Origin: Halichondria panicea
Lineage: Eukaryota > Porifera > Demospongiae > Suberitida > Halichondriidae
Direction: 5' to 3'
Assembly (NCBI RefSeq): GCF_963675165.1
Contig: NC_087388.1
Location: 2,706,800 to 2,770,799, forward strand
Length of the DNA stretch: 64,000 bases
Shown here: one piece after another, positions 51,558-62,100 of the stretch
Numbering within the stretch: the first letter of the stretch is position 1
How the letters are laid out: the number at the start of each line of letters is the position of its first letter
Notes under the pieces: model-generated
Database searches by the model: none
The model's input: only the letters and a program-made list of their open reading frames with translations
What the model was told of the DNA's origin: nothing
Position numbers and translations under genes: made by a program

Positions 51558-54500
51558 ATGCTTCTCCCTCTTCTACTCTCCCTGGCTCTTACCTCACCTG
51601 CCAACTGCTGGACCAATGGAACGACTGTCGAGTATTGGGTGAGACCAGACACAATGTCGGAGTGCCCCCACTCCATACCACAACACCAGTGTGTCACTAT
51701 AACAGATCTGGTGACTAATTCGACAGACACAAGCATCAATGGTGGTATGAGCATCAATGTCTTCTTCTTAGCTGGGACTCATGTTTCAAAAACTAAAGGT
51801 TGGATTGTTGTCGGAAATCCTTATACAGATGGGAATGTGTCAGCAAATTTTACAACAGATAGACAAAACCAACAAAAGGTAATAATAGTTGATTGTGAGT
51901 CAGGTTCCCCAATAAGCTTTGTATTTCTTCAACTTCAAGCTTTAAGTTTGAAAAGTATTAAACTACAAAATTGTGGCTTTAAAGTATCATTCAAGAAACA
52001 GTTTAATGGTATGAAGTATCTGAATGAAAGCATATCATCAGTACTGATCGTAAACGTACCAAAGCTGCTAGTTGCTGACATCACTATCACTAGCAGTAGA
52101 GGAGCTGGCATGATCATTATTCTAACAGACTGCCACAATAGCAACATGGTAATGCTAAACGAAATCGTTATAAACGGTAGCAAGCACACTGGAAATACTA
52201 TGTTTGGAGGCAACTTGCATTTAATGATGTTTAGTGTGTTACAAGAAAATACACTTCGAAAACACACAAATATCTTAATAGCAAATTCTATATTCTTGAA
52301 TGGAATCGGTTTGTGTTCACCAAGACCTACAGAATTCGAATGTTCGTCTGGTGGTCTAACATTTCTTCTGACACAGGAAAACTTTCCTGGTATAACTATA
52401 GTGATTAACAGATGCAAATTTATCAACAATAAAGCTCAAAGTGGTGGTGGGGTCAAATTGTCAGGTCAATTGAGACAGAACACTCGCATTCATATCAAAG
52501 AATCAATATTTTCAAGGAATACAGCCATATTAAACGGTGGTGGCATTGCAATGGTAATAAATAATTTCAGATCAAGTTTGAAAATATCTGAATCCGTGTT
52601 CAGTTATAACACAGCTGAATTTAATGGTGGTGCAACATACACTTCATTACGTACACATTTTTCTTACAACAAATGCACTTTCATAGGCAATGAAGCTAGA
52701 TTTGGAGCAGCTGTCTATTCAAACCAATGCTATCCAGCAATAACCAATTGTACATTTAAACATAACACATGCAGAATAAATACAGCTCTAACAGACATGG
52801 AGATTGATGAAACTGGTACTATTGATGTCAGAGAAGGAATATCTCTACTCATAGAAAATGTAAAAATTACGAACAATGATTGTAGGGGCATTTATCTTTA
52901 TGAAACAGGATTAAATCTGTTTGGAAAAAGCCTACTTAAAGGTAACCATGCTCGGCAATCAGATGGTGGGGCTATACTGTTTGATTGTTTAGTCTCTTTT
53001 ACAACTTTTGCTGTATTTTATACTGAATCAAATGCTACCCTTAGTATAATAAATAACACAGCAGATGGTTATGGTGGCGGTGTTGCAATTCGTCGTAATT
53101 GTGGCGGAACTGGAATCTGTTTCTTTAAAATTGAACCACCAACAAACAAAATAACAATTAGTATGAAACACAACCTAGCAACGAAAGGAGGTGATGCAAT
53201 TTATGGAGGAGACCTAGAATACTGCAATTTATGGGATATACTCGATATCACAGAGAGAAATACATCATCAGCTGTTTCCTCTCTTCCGTACCAGGTCTGT
53301 ATTTGCTCTGATGACTTCCCACAAAAACACACTTGTTCACACTCCATGCAATTACACGCTTATCCAGGACAAAGGTTCCAAGTTCCACTAGTTTGTGTTG
53401 GCCAGTACAACTATTCCTCTCCTTGCAAACTACAAGCACATTTAGAGATAACAAGTATTGGTAGTATTGCTGATGAGGCACACCTTCAAAAGATTGCCAC
53501 AGAATGCAAGCAACTGTACTACTCAATAGAAACTCAACACACAAACTATACTGAAAGGCTGAGTCTAACTATAGTCAAGGAACAAGATTCAAATTATCTA
53601 TGGAAATCACAAACGATATCAACAGTAATTGAAATAATAATTAAAGTATGTCCACCAGGTTTTACACAAAATAATAATGACAGAAAATGTATCTGTACAG
53701 ACTATCTAACATCCAAAGGAATCACATGTAACATTGACGAGGAACGATTGTACAAGACGTCCTCCATGTGGGTTGGCAACTATTCAGGGGATGTTTTGGT
53801 GCATCAAGTCTGTCCATTTGATTACTGTAAAAGCAACTTCACCAGAGTCAATCCTTTCAACCAGCAAGACCAGTGTGACTTTAATCGCAGTGATGTACTG
53901 TGTGGAGCCTGTCGACCCGGGCTCAGTCTAGTCCTGGGTACGTCACTGTGTAAAGAATGCTCAAATATCTACCTTCTCCTACTGATACCATTTGCACTTG
54001 CTGGAGTCGTTTTGGTTGTCCTGTTACTCAAATGTAACCTCACTGTTTCCACGGGCACTATTAACGGTCTCATCTTCTACGTCAACATCGTACAAGCCAC
54101 GCAAACCGCTTTCTTTCCAGTTGCCACTGATAACAAATTCGTAAGCATTCTCTTTGTCTTTGTTGCCTGGTTGAACTTTGACTTGGGCATAGAAACATGT
54201 TTCGTGAATAAACTTAACACATACTATCGTACATGGCTCCAATTTATATTCCCTCTGTACATTTGGACAATAGTCGGCCTGCTAATCTTGATCAGCCGCT
54301 ACTCTATCAAAGTCTCTAAATGGACAGGCTCAAACACAGTATCAGTTCTAGCTACACTCTTCCTACTATCCTACGCTAAACTATTGAGGACTACATTTAA
54401 TACCTTTTCATCGACTGCCCTCACAGATGTCAACGGTATGCCCACCTCCCTTTGGCTGCTCGACGGTCAGTACACATTCTTAGAGTGGCCTCACAGCATG

Positions 54501-55199
54501 CTCTTCACAGCTGGCTTGGTCATCCTACTAGTACACATATTACCATTCACCGTCCTGTTATTAACGGCACCCGTTCTCCAGCGATACACACACTACAAAC
54601 TACTGAAATCGCTTAAGAAGTTAATGCCTCTACTGGATGCTTATCAAGGTCCATACAGAGTCAAGTTTCGCTATTGGACTGGGCTGCTACTGCTTGCTAG
54701 GCTCGTTATACTAACAGCTGTGTCTTTGAACATATCGGGAAATCAAGCGGTCAATTTGCTAGTAATAAGCATAATACTGACTATATTAACGATAATACTG
54801 ATAGTATTTGGCATAAAACAGCTGTATAGAAGCAAACTATCAAATTTTCTGGAGCTATTCTTTCTGGCAAACCTTCTGATACTAACTGTAACATCACTGT
54901 TTTTACAGTCAAACCAGACTGATAAAATCAACAGACAGAGCATAACAGTCTGCTGTACAGTGGGCAGTGCATTCGCTGTATGTGTACTCATCTTAGTCTA
55001 TCACTGCTACGTTGTATGCCAGAGAATAGACGCGATCAAGAGGCTAACATTGAGAGTCGCTTCATCTCTAAAAGGGCCACAGAATCGAGTACTAACTAAC
55101 AATGACATCATCAGTGGCCCCCCGCATAGCACACCCCCCACAGTCACAGAGATTGATTTGAGGGAACTGTTACTAGAGAATACCTGCTCAGACTCATAA
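51558..55199 (+). CDS. Beta-helix ectodomain protein with about ten membrane spans, single exon
   Basis: ATG 51558 (ACAG just before it is kept in the fragment at 56968) opens a signal peptide MLLPLLLSLALTSPANC. Residues about 150-555 repeat the parallel beta-helix pattern also seen in bacterial polymorphic outer-membrane proteins: NNKAQSGGGV, RNTAILNGGGI, YNTAEFNGGA, NTADGYGGGV, with many N-glycosylation sites. A Cys-rich stalk follows (CPPGFTQNNNDRKCICTD, then VLCGACRPGLSLVLGTSLCK), then about ten hydrophobic spans from residue 802 and a short cytoplasmic tail ending ELLLENTCSDS. I place it in a large family of beta-helix/multi-span proteins in sponges and other early animals; function unknown, perhaps a receptor. 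No intron in 1213 codons. Confidence 0.85.
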   Translation: MLLPLLLSLALTSPANCWTNGTTVEYWVRPDTMSECPHSIPQHQCVTITDLVTNSTDTSINGGMSINVFFLAGTHVSKTKGWIVVGNPYTDGNVSANFTTDRQNQQKVIIVDCESGSPISFVFLQLQALSLKSIKLQNCGFKVSFKKQFNGMKYLNESISSVLIVNVPKLLVADITITSSRGAGMIIILTDCHNSNMVMLNEIVINGSKHTGNTMFGGNLHLMMFSVLQENTLRKHTNILIANSIFLNGIGLCSPRPTEFECSSGGLTFLLTQENFPGITIVINRCKFINNKAQSGGGVKLSGQLRQNTRIHIKESIFSRNTAILNGGGIAMVINNFRSSLKISESVFSYNTAEFNGGATYTSLRTHFSYNKCTFIGNEARFGAAVYSNQCYPAITNCTFKHNTCRINTALTDMEIDETGTIDVREGISLLIENVKITNNDCRGIYLYETGLNLFGKSLLKGNHARQSDGGAILFDCLVSFTTFAVFYTESNATLSIINNTADGYGGGVAIRRNCGGTGICFFKIEPPTNKITISMKHNLATKGGDAIYGGDLEYCNLWDILDITERNTSSAVSSLPYQVCICSDDFPQKHTCSHSMQLHAYPGQRFQVPLVCVGQYNYSSPCKLQAHLEITSIGSIADEAHLQKIATECKQLYYSIETQHTNYTERLSLTIVKEQDSNYLWKSQTISTVIEIIIKVCPPGFTQNNNDRKCICTDYLTSKGITCNIDEERLYKTSSMWVGNYSGDVLVHQVCPFDYCKSNFTRVNPFNQQDQCDFNRSDVLCGACRPGLSLVLGTSLCKECSNIYLLLLIPFALAGVVLVVLLLKCNLTVSTGTINGLIFYVNIVQATQTAFFPVATDNKFVSILFVFVAWLNFDLGIETCFVNKLNTYYRTWLQFIFPLYIWTIVGLLILISRYSIKVSKWTGSNTVSVLATLFLLSYAKLLRTTFNTFSSTALTDVNGMPTSLWLLDGQYTFLEWPHSMLFTAGLVILLVHILPFTVLLLTAPVLQRYTHYKLLKSLKKLMPLLDAYQGPYRVKFRYWTGLLLLARLVILTAVSLNISGNQAVNLLVISIILTILTIILIVFGIKQLYRSKLSNFLELFFLANLLILTVTSLFLQSNQTDKINRQSITVCCTVGSAFAVCVLILVYHCYVVCQRIDAIKRLTLRVASSLKGPQNRVLTNNDIISGPPHSTPPTVTEIDLRELLLENTCSDS

Positions 55200-56648
55200 A
55201 TGTATGCCATTAACTTACGTAACAGTTTTGCACAGCTAGATGACACAGAACAAGTTTCCAAGAGAAGTGTATGATTAACTATCATGCTAGGCCTAGGGGA
55301 GTTAGCACATAATTATTAAGTTGAATAATTTATATACATGACCATTGTATACATGTCACGTATATAACTATTATAGCTGACATCCCTCAAAGAATGATCA
55401 GGCTATATAGTATAATTATGAAAACAGTTATACACACATCAAATACAAAGATATCGTGGATCAATAACAATTCGTAGCATTTTGGGAATGAGGTGAGTAT
55501 GAAAATTGACAATTCATGTGACTCTGATGAGAAGGTGCATTGTATTTACATCCCAGGCAGCATAAAACATGAAAATTTTGTAGGCAGTACTAGAATGTTT
55601 TGCGAGCATTAAACATTTGCGAACTTTGCGATGGTGGATCAATTCGCAACAATAAAATCCGCAAAACCTTTACTAGTAAATAGACACGATCCTTGCCTGA
55701 ACGCAATAGCTAGATCGCAAAGTCAAATTTTCTGCTGATTTGGCTCATTCGCTATAAGGTTTTTCACTAACAAAATATCTAGTAGTGCTGATCGTATCAA
55801 TCAAAAGCAGTCAGGTGACCATGCTCCACACTGAAGTGTACTTTTTACTTTTTTAGCAATACAAACATTGAATGAATGTTTTAAGATGTCAAGTTGTACA
55901 AATGGCAGGCTAGCCTCCTTCACAAGTCCTCAGATGCAGCCTGGAATCAAGGCTAGAGATCAACTTCTGCATTGTACAGTCCATCTACATGAATCTACAT
56001 CCTTCATTGCATAATTATAACAACAATAACATAACACAAGAGCGTAACACTATAATAGAACTTGTTGCCCAGTGAGTGGGCAGATCAAAACCATCCACGG
56101 TGCTCTGTATATGACATGTTGTATCACTACCATCACTACCATAGCAACCATATATTGCACTGCAATATGCCATAATTATAATGTAGTGCAATAATTATAT
56201 GGCATGTTGCACTCTGTGTGTGAATGCAGTGGATGAATCTGCTTTTGTACTTATGCCCCACCCAACCTACTAGTTGTGGGAAGAATTTACTATGGAATTC
56301 AGCAAAACTAATGAATTCACTCAAAACACTACTACAATTTAGAGGGAAAAACTTTACCAATAAGAAGAGTTTGACGTCATTGGGCAATATTATGTATTAG
56401 TTATTGCAGGCGCCCTCGTGAATGTATGGAATGTTGCATTGCACTCGTGCTGGGCAATAACTAACGTAACATTATAATTCAGTGTCGTAGAAAGCAATTT
56501 CTAAATGGGGGGTCGATCTCTAGTTTTTTGGTTGAATGGGGAAAAAAATACAGCTATCTAGCCTATAAAGATGGGGGGGGGGGGGGCTCCAGCCCCTGGA
56601 GCCCCCCCCCTTCCTATAGCAACTGTAATTATACAAAGCAAAATAGTT
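55200..56648. other. Gene-free interval after the beta-helix gene
   Basis: AT-rich. Holds a degenerate foldback at 55588-55784 with TACTAGA ends, whose interior resembles 1690-1806, and a G-run/C-run palindrome near 56573-56610. No coding potential seen. Confidence 0.45.
55588..55784. repeat. Degenerate foldback element with TACTAGA ends
   Basis: Begins TACTAGAATGTTTTGCGAGC and ends in TTTGTTA-containing sequence closing ATATCTAGTA. Internal TTTGCGA motifs recur on both strands. A partial relative lies at 1690-1806 in a DHX38 intron. Confidence 0.45.
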
Positions 56649-56896
56649 CAGGGTTTCATCTAGGATTAAAAGTTTGGGGGGGAAGGTTTACGCACGCCGC
56701 AAAATGTTTGACCACTCCACATTTGTTTACCACACCCCCTATTACATGCCAGTGCATCACAGTAGTCAATATTGCACAAGTGACATCATAGACAGCACTA
56801 ATGTGATGATGTCATTATTATACACACATTTTGGGGGGAAGATGAGCATTTTGGAGGGGAAGGTTCACCCCAGCCCCCCCACTAGATGAAACCCTG
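56649..56896. mobile_element. MITE with CAGGGTTTCATCTAG ends (248 bp)
   Basis: Left CAGGGTTTCATCTAG and right CTAGATGAAACCCTG are exact complements. Full-length relative of 45228-45463 in the opposite orientation. No clear target duplication. Confidence 0.72.
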
Positions 56897-56967
56897 TATA
56901 TAATACCTCTTCTAGAGCGAAAGCAAAACATGGCGAGAGGCATTAGCACCAGTCCTGTTTTTTACAG

Positions 56968-57080
56968 ATGCTCCTCCCTCTTCTAGTCTCCCAACAACAA
57001 AACCCTACGTATATCCCATACAACAACACAAGTGTGCTCTGACAAGTGTGTCACTATAACAGGTGACTAACTTGACAGTT
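56968..57080 (+). pseudogene. Fragment of the 5' end of the beta-helix gene
   Basis: TTACAGATGCTCCTCCCTCT, CCATACAACAACACAAGTGT and GTGTCACTATAACAG match the first 170 bp of the gene at 51558 with deletions. Nothing downstream of the signal-peptide region survives. Confidence 0.65.
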
Positions 57081-57127
57081 GACAGCTGACAGTGTCATTT
57101 TAAAAGTTAACCGAAAAATTCTTCCTG

Positions 57128-57300
57128 AATAGGCATGATCACACCAAATCATGGATGGGTGTACAGACTTAGTGTATCGAAACTGTTAAATCGTTATTGG
57201 GGGGGGGGGGGGTGAAATGTAAACAAGTAAAGTTTATTTTCCGAGTAGAAAATGTTTCAATATAACAGTGATGGCTCTAAAATACACAATAGTCATAGCT
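57128..57300 (+). repeat. Copy of the upstream flank of POT copy 3
   Basis: ATGATCACACCAAATCATGG, GGGGGGTGAAATGTAA and TTTATTTTC.GAGTAGAAAA match 48975-49110. It lies directly before the POT copy 4 remnant, as expected for its promoter region. Confidence 0.65.
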
Positions 57301-57698
57301 ACACGACTGAAGTAGCTAGCCTGAAATTTCAAGGTATTCAAAGCTGGTGCAATTTTGATGGGGAATGTTTTGGTTAGTGTTTGTACATTGGCAATTACAA
57401 ATCAACCAAAAAAAACCCAAGTATCTCTGATTATCAGTGCAACTCTTGGTACATTCTCAAACTTTATTAGCTATGTTGGTGGAGGCGCTTGTTTGGTCAC
57501 ATGTTTCAGCTTGGTTTGAATCAAATGCCTGATGCATCTTCGCAGAATATTATGAGCTACATTGCTTGGTATTGCATAACTCTCTTCTTTGGGTTTTGGA
57601 TGAGCAATGTGGTGTGCGAGGTTTTGACGCATTGCACTGATTCAATTTTAACCATGCAAATAGCTGGTCTTCTTCCAGTATTGTGCATGTGTGTAGTG

Positions 57699-58248
57699 CA
57701 GAGCCTCCAAGTAGAGACTTTTCTTTTCAGTATTAATCAGCTCATTTTTCCGTATTTAATGATGATTTTCAGTACAAAACATGGAAATGAGATGAAATGC
57801 TGTTTAGCAGAGGAGGTACGACATCCGCGTGTCAAAGGAAACGTTTTAGACACACATTCCTTAGGTTAAAGTTCGGAATGTGTGTGTTAAAGACATGCGG
57901 ATGACACGCAGATGTCGTACCTCCTCTGGCTGTTTAGTGGCTTTGTAATTGCCCCGCCCCTTCAATAAAGGGGCGTGGCAAGCGAGACTTGGCTTTACAA
58001 ATTATAGCTGTCTTTCAGTATCAGACTCACTACTAGTATAGAGCATAGAGCTACTACAGCTGTAGGGATGCTACTAGATCCTTCACTGTCAACTATAAGG
58101 CCAGTTAACTTATTCTGTAAGCTGACAAAAAAAGGTCACTTCTAGTCTTCTATGTATATCCATATTTTTGCAGTTAATTCCGTATAACCGTATTAGAAGA
58201 CAGAAAATCCGTATAAATACGGAAAAAACCGTATACTTGGAGGCTCTG
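57699..58248. mobile_element. MITE (550 bp) with 15-bp perfect ends and GTAGTG target duplication
   Basis: CAGAGCCTCCAAGTA at the left and TACTTGGAGGCTCTG at the right. GTAGTG stands at 57693-57698 and 58249-58254, while the intact paralogue at 49234 has it once. No transposase. It carries a smaller hairpin insertion at 57808. Confidence 0.87.
57808..57928. mobile_element. Hairpin MITE (121 bp) with 9-bp target duplication, nested in another MITE
   Basis: Ends CAGAGGAGGTACGACATC and the complement pair over about 25 bp with one mismatch; GGAATGTGTGTG pairs with CACACATTCC further in. GCTGTTTAG flanks both sides (57799-57807 and 57929-57937). Confidence 0.85.
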
Positions 58249-58483
58249 GTAGTGCTTGTCTCACTATTCATGTTCAGTGAAAAAATAATGGTTGATTATT
58301 GAGCCACAATCATCGCGCTCGCTGAGGAACATCTTTAATATTCTTAAGTTTGCAGCCAAACACAAGTCTCCCATCTATCGCTGCCCTAACTTACTGGGAG
58401 GAGAAAATACCTTCTAGAATAGACCTTGCAAAATCAAGGTACGGTGGACCCTTTACACTGGAGCAAGTGGAAGATGTAAAGAT

Positions 58484-58699
58484 TGTAACTTCGCTAGCTA
58501 GACCCCAGGCCTACAAGCTTACTATAGTACCCCAGAGAAGCTCCCACTGAACTCAACACTTCAATAGAATATAGATAACACGAGACTGCCCTAAGGCATC
58601 ACATGATACAGTCATGACGTGGCAGCCCTAAGGCTCACGCCTTACAATTATAGGATTAATAACAGTAACAATAAGTAGTGTCATAGTCACATAGTTACA
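58484..58699 (-). repeat. 3' LTR of the Ty3/gypsy element
   Basis: 216 bp bounded by TGTAAC and GTTACA, the usual TG..CA ends. Next to it at 58700-58715 is the polypurine tract (AGGAGGGAGTGA on -). The left boundary is exact because the interrupted transporter codons are known from copy 3. The other LTR is needed to confirm the length. Confidence 0.8.
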
Positions 58700-58785
58700 T
58701 CACTCCCTCCTTAAGAGGCCAAACCACCTGGTTGGTATACTCGAAATAATCGCTCTGGGGGTTGGACGTTCTTCCTGAGCGGATA

Positions 58786-59190
58786 TCAGCCATGGTGTCG
58801 TGTCCGGGTCGGCTGCCCGGACTCAGCTTGATTAGAGGCATCGCCCTCGACCTCGGGAGTAACGGTATCCTCGTTGTGTCCGAATTGCACTTCATTCGAC
58901 TCGGTGGTCTCTTCAAACAGCCCCTCTAGGTCAGGTGGTGGGCGATCCTCAGTTACAACGGTCGAAGGTTTCGGATCGTTGAGGAACTGCTGCACCCACT
59001 CAGGTACACTGCCTTGGCTCTTACGCTGCTTATACAAGTAGGAACCAGCTGGAAATCCCATTGGACTTGGTTTCACCCGCGATTGGTGCACTCGAATTTC
59101 TCCTTCCTCAGGGAAATATACTTTGACCACACACACATCTGGCCCTTGCACAGATACAACACGATAGGGACCATGCCACGGGGCCTTGAC
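58786..59190 (-). pseudogene. C-terminal integrase tail in a shifted frame
   Basis: Reads a GPYRVVSVQGPDVCVVKV-like integrase C-terminal barrel and HQSRVKP, then a low-complexity tail, in a different frame from the main polyprotein. The frame changes within a GC-rich run near 59178-59190, so this copy probably cannot make full-length integrase. Confidence 0.75.
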
Positions 59191-62100
59191 AATTTCCTCA
59201 TCCTTCCAGACTCCTCTTGAGGGAAGCGAATAAACACCCAATTTCCAAGTTTGTACTGGTATGGGGTAGCATGTAAATCGTGGTATTTCTTATACTTTTG
59301 CTGAGCTGTCTTGATGGACTCGGCGGCCAACCGACGGGCAGAGGAAAGCGAGTAGACTAGTTCCTCTCGATAGTCATCGACGTCCGTCAACGTGAGTGGG
59401 GATGGAGGAAGCAGTGCAGCCTCAGTTGGCGAGCGTAGATCCACCCCGTACAGAAGGAAGGAGGGCTTCTCGCCTGTGGACTCGTGGGGGACATTCCTGT
59501 ACGCCCACACAACACCGGAGAGGTACCTATCCCACTGGTCACCACACTCCGCAGCTCGTTTCCTCAGAGCAGTCTTCAGCGTTCGATTGAATCGCTCTAC
59601 CAATCCATCGCAGGCCGGGTGGTAGGAGGTGGTGTTGAGCTTCTTAACTCCTAGGAGCGCACACACATCGGTCATCAGGTGTGAGAGGAGATTGGTACCT
59701 CGGTCAGAAAGTAGGCTCTCAGGCACGCCCGTGATAGGAATCACCTCTTCAACCAACAATCTCACAAGTCTGATAGCCTTCTGGTCAGGCATAGCAAACA
59801 CAAAGGGCCACTTTGTCAAGAAATCTTGAAACACCGCTACATAACGGTTGCCATTCTTTGTCTTTGGTAGCTCCATGATGTCCAATCCCATAATCTGAAA
59901 TGCTCGTTGAACCGGGATCGGTGTGAGTAGGGGCTGATGTATGCGTCCCGAGGCATTAACAGCAGTACACTGGAGACAAGAACCACAGCGTTCAGTAATC
60001 TCCCCGTGCATTCCTTGCCACCACCAATGTCGTGCGATGGCCTTCACCAGCTTGGGTGCTGAAAAGTGACCAGACATGGCACTGCTATGGTAGCCTTGAA
60101 TCAGTGTTTTCCTCAAGCTCTTAGGGACCACTCGTCTCGCTTTTCCGTCACCTTTGGGGACTAGGAAGCACAATACTCCATCCACTACATCGAATAGAGT
60201 GGCCTGGGCTGCCACTTTCTTGGCTAACGCAGCATCTTCAGGTAGTTTTCCTAGCAACAGAAAATCAAACATTGTCTGACACTCAGAGTCTTCAGCTTGC
60301 TCGTTACTCAAATCACAATCGATGGTCGTTTGATTGGGGTCAGGATCGATCTGTAAAAGGTCTTCACACTCCAGGCTGTCAATAGTCGCTATCTGGACAT
60401 CCGTGACTAACTCGACTTCAGATGTCGGCTGGGTAACTGGGGCCCGGGACAAAGCGTCAGCATTGGCATTATCTCGCCCAGCTCGGTACACTATCTCCAG
60501 ATTCTTGATGCCACTGCAGTAGACTTGGCTCCACCACCTTGCATGCTTCCCATTAGCCTGAGGATTACTCAGAACGGCTTTCACAGCTGAATGGTCTGTG
60601 TAAACTACAACGTCATGTCCATAGAGGTATGCATGGTAGTGCTTGACTGCCCATACCACCGCGAGTGTCTCTAACTCTGTCACTGAGTATCTCTGTTCTT
60701 GAGGGGATAGGGCTCTGCTTGCATAGGCCACAGGGTGAACCTTTCCATCCTCCTGCCCCCTCTGAGACAGTACAGCTCCAAGTCCTTTAATACTGGCGTC
60801 AGTTTCCAGGGTGAAAGGGAGAGAGAAATCAGGGAAAGCCAACACCGGCGACATGAGCATTCTCGACTTGAGGGAATCAAAGGATGTCTGACAATCCGCT
60901 GTCCAATCATACCGGCAGTTGGCCTTAGTCAATGCATGTAGAGGTTGTGCAATATCAGCAAACCCTTTCACGAACCGTCGGTAGTACGAGGCAAGTCCGA
61001 GAAACTGCCTCACTTCCTTCACACTAGTGGGTCTTGGGAACTGCTGTACGGCTCTAACCTTTTCCGGGTTTGGACAAATACCCATTGGTGTGAGAACGTG
61101 CCCCAAATACTCAACTGTTTGACGGATGAATTTGCACTTCGATGGTTTGAGTCTCAAGCCAGCTGAAGCCACTCGATCGATAACCGCTTCCAGGTGCTGT
61201 AGGTGATCGTTGAAGCTCTGGGAGAAGATCAATATATCATCGATGTATACAGAGGCAAACGGAACACCCTCCTCAGGGTTCAAACCAGCTAGCACCTGCT
61301 GCATTAGTCGCTGGAACACTGCAGGAGCATTGCGTAGGCCAAAAGGCATAACATTGAATTGATAGAGGCCTTGGTGAGTAATGAAAGCAGTCTTCTCCTT
61401 CGAGTCTGGATGAACTTGAACTTTCCAGAAGCCTGAGGCAAGGTCGAGAGTACTGAAATATTTAGCTTTGTTCAGCTGGTCTAACAGGTCATCTATGCGA
61501 GGCAACGGAAACGTATCTGCTTTTGTGAGTGAGTTAAGTTGCCTGTAATCAATGCAGAAGCGTAAGGTACCATCTTTCTTCCGGACTAGGACCACTGGGC
61601 TTGCCCATGGGCTAGCAGATGGAGAAATTACCCCGTTTTCTTGCATCTCTCTCAACTGACGGGCCACTTCTCCTCTCACCGCAAATGGAGTGCGTCTCAC
61701 TGGCTGTCTCTTTGGCGTGGTCTCGTTCGTGAAGATCTCCATCTGGATCAAGTCAGTCTCGCCTCGCTCGTCCTTGTCTAGGGCGAACACAGAATGGTTG
61801 ACCATGAGGAGTGAATACAGTTTGTCTTTGTCTTGCCATCTCAGACCTTGTCCTTCGTCGACCAGGATACTAGCAAGATACTTCCTCCGCTCTTCGTCAC
61901 TAGTGATCATCCGGATCACCACATCATCGTCACTCTTGGGAGGTTCCTTCTGTGGCTCTGATTCTTCTTCCATGACTTGGTGAGCTTCGCTAGCCAAGCC
62001 AACTTGAGTGTCCTTCTCAATACGCTGGGTAAACCCCGTATGGTTCTCTAGCATAACACGGAACACTTCATTTAGACCAACCGTATCAAACAGGGAATCT

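Larger units (their letters stand above)
57321..58483 (+). pseudogene. POT-like transporter copy 4, decayed and interrupted
   Basis: Starts at the codons for KVFKAGA of copy 3 (about residue 76), so the first spans are deleted. LDQMPDASSQNIMSYIAWYC-like and TYWEEKIPSRIDLAKSRYGG codons remain, with several indels. A 550-bp MITE splits it at 57699-58248, and at 58484, within the codons for EDVKI, the LTR of a retrotransposon begins. Closest to copy 3. Confidence 0.85.

Noticed and set aside
51558-55199. Bacterial contamination or recent transfer because of the pmp-like beta-helix
   Set aside because: Flanked by eukaryotic genes and repeats, has eukaryotic-type multi-span C-terminus, and a 5' fragment is duplicated nearby.
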